From Treponema sp. (lineage in GTDB: Bacteria > Spirochaetota > Spirochaetia > Treponematales > Rectinemataceae): 9,951 nucleotides of DNA. The DNA is taken from positions 1 to 9,951 of the forward strand of contig JAFIHQ010000098.1 of NCBI GenBank assembly GCA_017849315.1, written 5' to 3'. Both the position numbers and the translations under genes were made by a program. The notes under the pieces are model-generated. The model was not told the origin of the DNA, ran no database searches, and saw only the letters and a program-made list of their open reading frames with translations. Of the stretch, positions 6,817 through 9,951 are shown in pieces (positions within the stretch are counted from its first letter, which is position 1; each line of letters starts with the position of its first letter).

Positions 6817-7392
6817 ATGGACCTGATGAAGATTTTTATCCTGGCGCTGCTCGTCAACAACATCGTGCTTATGCGTTTTATCGCCCTGTGCTCATACATC
6901 GGTATGACGGGCGACATCGGTCAGTCCATCGGCATGGGCACTTCGGTTACCTTCGTGACGGTGCTTGCAACGGCGGTTACCTGGCCGATTTATCACTACA
7001 TACTGATGCCGCTCAATTTGACCTTCCTCAAAATTCTGGTCTTTATCCTTGTAATCGCCTGCCTTGTGCAGCTTGTCGAGTTCTATCTCAAGAAGAATGT
7101 GCCTGGTCTGTACTCCGCGATGGGAATTTACCTGCCGCTCATTACGACAAACTGCGCCATTTTGGCAGTGACATTTGAAAGCATCGACTTCAACTATTCG
7201 TTTATTCAGTCGATTGTCTACGCCGTTGGCGTTTCACTGGGGTATTTGCTCGCCATGATTCTGCTTGCGGGTGTTCGGGATCGAATGAAGACGAGCCAGG
7301 TGCCCAAGTTCCTGCAGGGTACGCCGATACTCTTCGTTGCAACAAGCCTTATCGGCATAGCGTTTATGGGTTTTGCGGGGCTTATGAAATAG
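6817..7392 (+). CDS. rnfA: Electron transport complex subunit RnfA
   Basis: Polytopic membrane subunit homologous to NqrE and to RnfE, forming the pseudo-symmetric membrane core. 191 residues, the normal length, with about six helices. Family motifs: LLVNNIVLMRFIALCSYIG (11-29, Cys25) and GIYLPLITTNCAILAV (103-118, Cys113). Cys25 and Cys113 correspond to the cluster-ligating pair; Cys82 is extra. As in RnfE, the residue after the first conserved Cys is Ser instead of the usual Pro. ATG 6817 follows the rnfE stop with no gap; AAAGGAG (6801-6807) is the ribosome binding site. The stop codon lies inside the first copy of an 11-bp duplication. Confidence 0.97.
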   Translation: MDLMKIFILALLVNNIVLMRFIALCSYIGMTGDIGQSIGMGTSVTFVTVLATAVTWPIYHYILMPLNLTFLKILVFILVIACLVQLVEFYLKKNVPGLYSAMGIYLPLITTNCAILAVTFESIDFNYSFIQSIVYAVGVSLGYLLAMILLAGVRDRMKTSQVPKFLQGTPILFVATSLIGIAFMGFAGLMK

Positions 7393-7452
7393 CTGAGAAA
7401 TAGCTGATTAGACAGCTATTAGGTGGCTCAAAAAAATGAGCGAGGAAAGACG
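7386..7452 (+). promoter_or_regulatory. rnfA-rnfB junction: 11-bp duplication, hairpin and mini-ORF
   Basis: GAAATAGCTGA occurs twice in tandem (7386-7396, 7397-7407); the rnfA stop codon is in the first copy. AATAGCTG of the second copy (7399-7406) pairs perfectly with CAGCTATT (7413-7420) across a six-base loop, and the first copy (7388-7395) can pair with the same partner. GCTCA (7426-7430) and TGAGC (7437-7441) form a second small stem. A mini-ORF encoding MSEERR runs from ATG 7436 to TGA 7454-7456, preceded by AGGTGG (7421-7426), and its stop overlaps the rnfB start as ATGA. This is the only real gap in the operon, so it may set RnfB dosage, either by mRNA stabilisation or coupling. The structures are visible; the function is inferred. 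Confidence 0.45.
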
Positions 7453-8295
7453 ATGACAATTCTGATAACGATAGTATTTTCGGCGATACTTGCCTTTGTG
7501 CTGGGCGTGGCACTCGGATTCTTCCAGAAGGCGTTTGCTGTGGAGCGCGACCCGAAAATCGACGAAGTGAGGGCGGTTCTGCCTGGCGCCAACTGTGGGG
7601 CTTGTGGTTTTGCCGGTTGTGACGGCTATGCCGAAGCGGTTGTCTTGGGCAAGACCGCTACGACGAATTGTAAAGCCGGAGGCAGCTTTACCGCGGCGGC
7701 GGTCTCAAAAGTGATGGGCGTCAAAGCCTCGTCAGAAGACCTTGTGGCTGTGCTTCAGTGTCAGGGCAGCAAAGAGCTTGCTGCTGATAAGGGCGAGTAC
7801 GTGGGGCTCAGAAATTGCCGGGCAGCGAAGATTGCCGTTGGGGGAGTAAAAAAGTGCGCCTGGGGTTGCCAGGGGTTTGGAGATTGTGTCGAGGTCTGCA
7901 AGTTCGGCGCGCTGTCTATGGGACCGGACGGTCTTCCACATGTGGACTACAACGCCTGTACAGGTTGCGGCCTTTGTGCTCAGGAGTGCCCGCAGCAACT
8001 CTTTGCCATGGTTCCGCGGAATAGAAAGGGCTCTATCGTCCTTTGCTCGAACAGGAACGTGATCAAGCAAGCCGTTGGCAAAGCATGCAAAACAGGCTGT
8101 ATCAAGTGCGACATCTGTGTAAAGTCCTGTCCGGAGCACTGCATCAAGATGGTAGATGGGATTCCTGTAACTGATTATGCTGCCTGCACTTCCTGCGGTG
8201 TTTGCGTGGAGAAGTGCCCGACGCATGCCTATAAGCTGCTGGAGAAGGACGTTCGGAGCACAAGGAAGCTGGTTGCCCAGAAGGTTGAAGCATAA
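7453..8295 (+). CDS. rnfB: Electron transport complex subunit RnfB (polyferredoxin type)
   Basis: Iron-sulfur subunit that accepts electrons from reduced ferredoxin. I chose ATG 7453 because GAGGAAAG (7442-7449) sits just upstream and the product then begins with its membrane anchor (residues 2-25). A GTG at 7423 would add ten polar residues with no support. 280 residues and 25 cysteines. The first cluster motif is C48-x2-C51-x4-C56-x16-C73 (GANCGACGFAGCDGYA), the RnfB signature. Then come C135-x3-C139-x5-C145-x3-C149 and three classical motifs: C169/172/175/179-P, C216/219/222/226-P and C245/248/251/255-P. Isolated C103, C122, C198, C212 and C230 may complete further clusters. The long form matches RnfB of clostridia and acetogens rather than the roughly 190-residue enterobacterial RsxB. 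Last gene of the operon; no rnfH follows. Confidence 0.97.
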   Translation: MTILITIVFSAILAFVLGVALGFFQKAFAVERDPKIDEVRAVLPGANCGACGFAGCDGYAEAVVLGKTATTNCKAGGSFTAAAVSKVMGVKASSEDLVAVLQCQGSKELAADKGEYVGLRNCRAAKIAVGGVKKCAWGCQGFGDCVEVCKFGALSMGPDGLPHVDYNACTGCGLCAQECPQQLFAMVPRNRKGSIVLCSNRNVIKQAVGKACKTGCIKCDICVKSCPEHCIKMVDGIPVTDYAACTSCGVCVEKCPTHAYKLLEKDVRSTRKLVAQKVEA

Positions 8296-8360
8296 GAAGC
8301 GATAGCCTTTGACTGCGCCTGTGCCGGCAACTTATGTCCAGCCCTGTCCAGTCTGGTGAG

Positions 8361-8387
8361 CTGCGCTCAATAATGTACGGAGCGCAG
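8361..8387. other. 8-bp perfect hairpin downstream of rnfB
   Basis: CTGCGCTC (8361-8368) and GAGCGCAG (8380-8387) are perfect reverse complements around an 11-base loop. It is the strongest stem between the rnfB stop and the minus-strand remnant, whose stop codon lies within it. No T-run follows on either strand, so it is at most a weak or factor-assisted end for the two convergent transcripts. Confidence 0.4.
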
Positions 8388-8696
8388 TCGAATCCCAATG
8401 CCTAACGTGAGCGCGGGGCCGGAAATTAGAGTGGCCGAAATCGCCCTGCCGGCGAATAGGAACCGCTCGTCCCAACTTCGTTCTTTGAGCGAGTTGATTG
8501 TGACGCCCGCCCGTGAGCCAGAGCTGGCAGCATGGACAAAGGCGCCGTCGCCTATATAGATTCCGACGTGATCCGCCTTGGCTCTTTCTTAGGCTGGTGG
8601 GGATTTCTTCTGCGCAGGGAGCCTGACGAGCGCGGCTGGGATGAGTGCAAAAAGGAGCACAAACGAGGTTGCAAAAGCGCGCACGATTCTATTCAT
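8367..8696 (-). pseudogene. Decayed NlpC/P60 cell-wall peptidase gene (internal deletion, in-frame stop)
   Basis: On the minus strand, ATG at 8694-8696 has GAGG eight bases upstream and encodes 35 residues starting MNRIVRAFATSFVLLFALIP, a clear signal peptide, ending at a TAA (8589-8591). In the same frame, right after that stop, comes ERAKADHVGIYIGDGAFVH and then AASSGSRAGVTINSLKERS, ending near FLFAGRAIS. This is the C-terminal half of an NlpC/P60 domain: catalytic His in DHVGIYIG, third polar residue His in FVHAASSG, and the GVTINSL strand. The stop is at 8367-8369, after about 22 unrecognised residues. The catalytic-Cys segment (DCSG type) and the PGD loop are absent; only a few codons separate signal peptide and His motif, where an intact enzyme needs over 50. 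Live relatives cut the D-Glu to diamino-acid bond in peptidoglycan. A 78-codon plus-strand frame (8532-8768) is its antisense shadow. Bases 8697-8798 hold nothing else I can name. Confidence 0.8.
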
Positions 8697-8798
8697 TGGC
8701 TATGCCTCATTATTTGCACCGTTCTTTTCATTGTTCTCGCCTCATTGTGTACACCGCTCCTCCCCTAAGTTGAATATCGGAGTAAGGGCCTGGTTTTC

Positions 8799-8827
8799 TT
8801 GACTAATTGCGGAAAGGACAATAAATT
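8799..8827 (+). promoter_or_regulatory. Putative sigma-70 promoter of metK
   Basis: TTGACT (8799-8804, five of six -35 matches) and TAAATT (8822-8827, four of six -10 matches) are 17 bases apart, the optimal spacing. It would give a leader of roughly 155 bases before the metK start, containing the stems described for 8841-8984. Prediction by eye. Confidence 0.45.
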
Positions 8828-8840
8828 TCTTTCCAACATG

Positions 8841-8984
8841 ATTCAAAGGATTTGAGCTTTTAAGATTTTGGGTTTTCAAGCTTGAAGCTGCCTTAAACCA
8901 CTTCACGGAAGTTTTCCATAAAGGAAGTGGTCCCGCTGAGTTAACCGAATTGCGAGCGGGTAAGAAATCCCAGCTAAAGAGGGA
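8841..8984 (+). promoter_or_regulatory. Structured metK leader, possible regulatory RNA
   Basis: Several perfect stems lie between the putative promoter and metK: TCAAA/TTTGA (8843-8847, 8851-8855), the 12-bp palindrome TTCAAGCTTGAA (8875-8886), ACCACTTC/GAAGTGGT (8897-8904, 8924-8931) enclosing GGAA/TTCC (8907-8910, 8914-8917), and CCCGCT/AGCGGG (8932-8937, 8955-8960). TCCCGCT (8931-8937) can instead pair at six of seven positions with AGAGGGA (8978-8984), the metK ribosome binding site, giving two mutually exclusive folds. A metK leader is a natural site for S-adenosylmethionine feedback, but I see none of the SAM-I (S-box) landmarks and cannot place it in a known class. The stems are seen; the switch is inferred. 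Confidence 0.4.
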
Positions 8985-8988
8985 CAAA

Positions 8989-9951
8989 ATGAATAAACCC
9001 CTTAGGCCTTTTACGTCAGAATCTGTATCGGAAGGACACCCAGACAAAGTTTGCGATCAAATCTCGGATGCGGTGCTCGATGCCTGCCTCAAAGACGACC
9101 CCGAAAGCCGCGTCGCCTGCGAGTGCTTCGCAACGACGGGCCTCGTGCTTATTGGCGGAGAGATAACAACCAGCACCTATGTCGACATTCAGAAAATCGC
9201 CCGGGATGTGGTAAGAGGGATAGGCTACAACAATGCAGCTTATGGCCTCGATTACGCCTCCATGGCGGTACTCAATGCCATCCACCCACAGTCGCCGGAC
9301 ATCGCGCAAGGCGTGGATGGCCACGGGCTCAAGGAGTTCCAGGGCAAACAGGGCGCGGGCGACCAGGGCATGATGTTCGGTTTTGCCTGCAACGAGACAC
9401 CCGAATTGATGCCGGCGCCGATTCTCTTTGCCCACAAAATGATGCAGCGCGCGGCACAGGTGCGCAAATCCAAGGAAGTGTCCTGGATGCGCCCCGATGG
9501 GAAGTGTCAGGTTACCGTGGAATACGACGGCTACCGGCCGGTCCGCATCTCCACCGTGGTGCTCTCCCAGCAGCACGGCGAAAGGACGAGCCAGAACAGC
9601 CCCTTAACCTACGACGAAATCCGCGCCACGCTCATCGAAAAAGTTATCAAACCAGTACTCGAGCCCACCGGATTGCTCGATGCTGAAACAAAATACTACA
9701 TCAACCCCACAGGCCGCTTCGTCATTGGCGGACCGGCCGGGGATTCTGGCCTCACCGGCCGCAAAATCATCGTAGACACGTACGGCGGCATGGGAAGGCA
9801 TGGCGGCGGCTCGTTCTCCGGCAAAGACCCCACAAAGGTAGACCGCTCCGCCTCGTACATGGCGCGCTACGCTGCCAAGAACATCGTGGCAGCCGGGCTC
9901 GCGGACCGCTGCGAGATTGAGGTGGCCTATGCGATAGGCGTGCCGGAACCG
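8989..9951 (+). CDS. metK: S-adenosylmethionine synthetase MetK (3' end missing)
   Basis: Makes S-adenosylmethionine from methionine and ATP, releasing phosphate and diphosphate; cytosolic, and source of the cell's main methyl donor. ATG 8989 follows AAAGAGGGA (8976-8984). 321 codons are present with no stop, against about 380-400 in the family, so the C-terminus lies beyond the window. Motifs in order: ESVSEGHPDKVCDQISDAVLD (11-31 region), with the ATP/Mg ligands of GHPDK at 16-20; SPDIAQGV (102-109); GAGDQGMMFGFACNET (122-137); INPTGRFVIGGPAGDSGLTG (238-257); and the phosphate loop GGGSFSGKDPTKVDRS (272-287). The frame is intact. Codon choice leans more to C-ending codons than in rnfG or rnfE. 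It has its own promoter-like signal and a structured leader, so it is probably a separate unit from rnf. Confidence 0.98.
   Translation, partial: MNKPLRPFTSESVSEGHPDKVCDQISDAVLDACLKDDPESRVACECFATTGLVLIGGEITTSTYVDIQKIARDVVRGIGYNNAAYGLDYASMAVLNAIHPQSPDIAQGVDGHGLKEFQGKQGAGDQGMMFGFACNETPELMPAPILFAHKMMQRAAQVRKSKEVSWMRPDGKCQVTVEYDGYRPVRISTVVLSQQHGERTSQNSPLTYDEIRATLIEKVIKPVLEPTGLLDAETKYYINPTGRFVIGGPAGDSGLTGRKIIVDTYGGMGRHGGGSFSGKDPTKVDRSASYMARYAAKNIVAAGLADRCEIEVAYAIGVPEP

Noticed and set aside
7423..7452. Upstream GTG start for rnfB
   Set aside because: It would add ten polar residues before the membrane anchor, overlap the mini-ORF and hairpin region, and have no good ribosome binding site. ATG 7453 has GAGGAAAG.
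8532..8768. 78-codon plus-strand ORF after rnfB, with a hydrophobic end
   Set aside because: It is antisense to the NlpC/P60 remnant; its hydrophobic C-terminus is the reverse reading of the signal-peptide region, and it has no convincing ribosome binding site.
8820..8988. SAM-I (S-box) riboswitch upstream of metK
   Set aside because: No four-way-junction landmarks or conserved S-box words are visible; only simple adjacent hairpins. It is reported as an unclassified leader instead.
9016..9576. 186-codon minus-strand frame and 211-codon plus-strand frame over metK
   Set aside because: Both are out-of-frame shadows of metK, whose own frame is open from 8989 to the window end with all signature motifs.

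Overview
The window is a stretch of bacterial chromosome, probably from a spirochaete and most likely a Treponema-like anaerobe of mid GC content. This rests on three things: YidC reads like treponemal homologues in its conserved core (recalled, not searched), yidC is followed directly by a jag/KhpB-type gene, and the Rnf operon has the rnfCDGEAB order of strict anaerobes rather than the ABCDGE order of Gammaproteobacteria. The genus is an inference. I see no phage, insertion sequence, CRISPR array, tRNA or rRNA.

Layout. Bases 1-1716 hold yidC without its 5' end, followed 13 bases later by jag (1730-2494); this pair normally lies in the rpmH-rnpA-yidC neighbourhood and serves membrane-protein insertion. 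Bases 2495-2968 are non-coding: a short hairpin, a tandem array of three 21-bp units plus a partial fourth bracketed by inverted 11-mers, a sharply AT-rich stretch with a promoter, and a leader before rnfC.

Bases 2969-8295 are a complete, tightly packed rnfC-D-G-E-A-B operon. Junctions overlap or abut, except for a 60-base gap before rnfB that carries an 11-bp duplication, a hairpin and a possible mini-ORF. Together the products form the membrane-bound ferredoxin:NAD+ oxidoreductase that couples electron transfer to Na+ or H+ export. RnfB takes electrons from ferredoxin, the covalent FMNs of RnfG and RnfD and the membrane subunits A and E relay them, and RnfC reduces NAD+.

Bases 8296-8988 look empty of long genes, but the minus strand carries a decayed NlpC/P60 peptidase gene (8367-8696). 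It keeps a signal peptide and the catalytic-His half of the domain, has an in-frame stop and lacks the catalytic-Cys half. Next come a promoter and a structured leader for metK (S-adenosylmethionine synthetase), which starts at 8989 and runs off the window.

The core genes are familiar housekeeping and energy genes. The less expected material is the NlpC/P60 remnant, the metK leader, the 21-bp repeat array, the rnfA-rnfB junction, and several departures from textbook cofactor motifs in the Rnf subunits.
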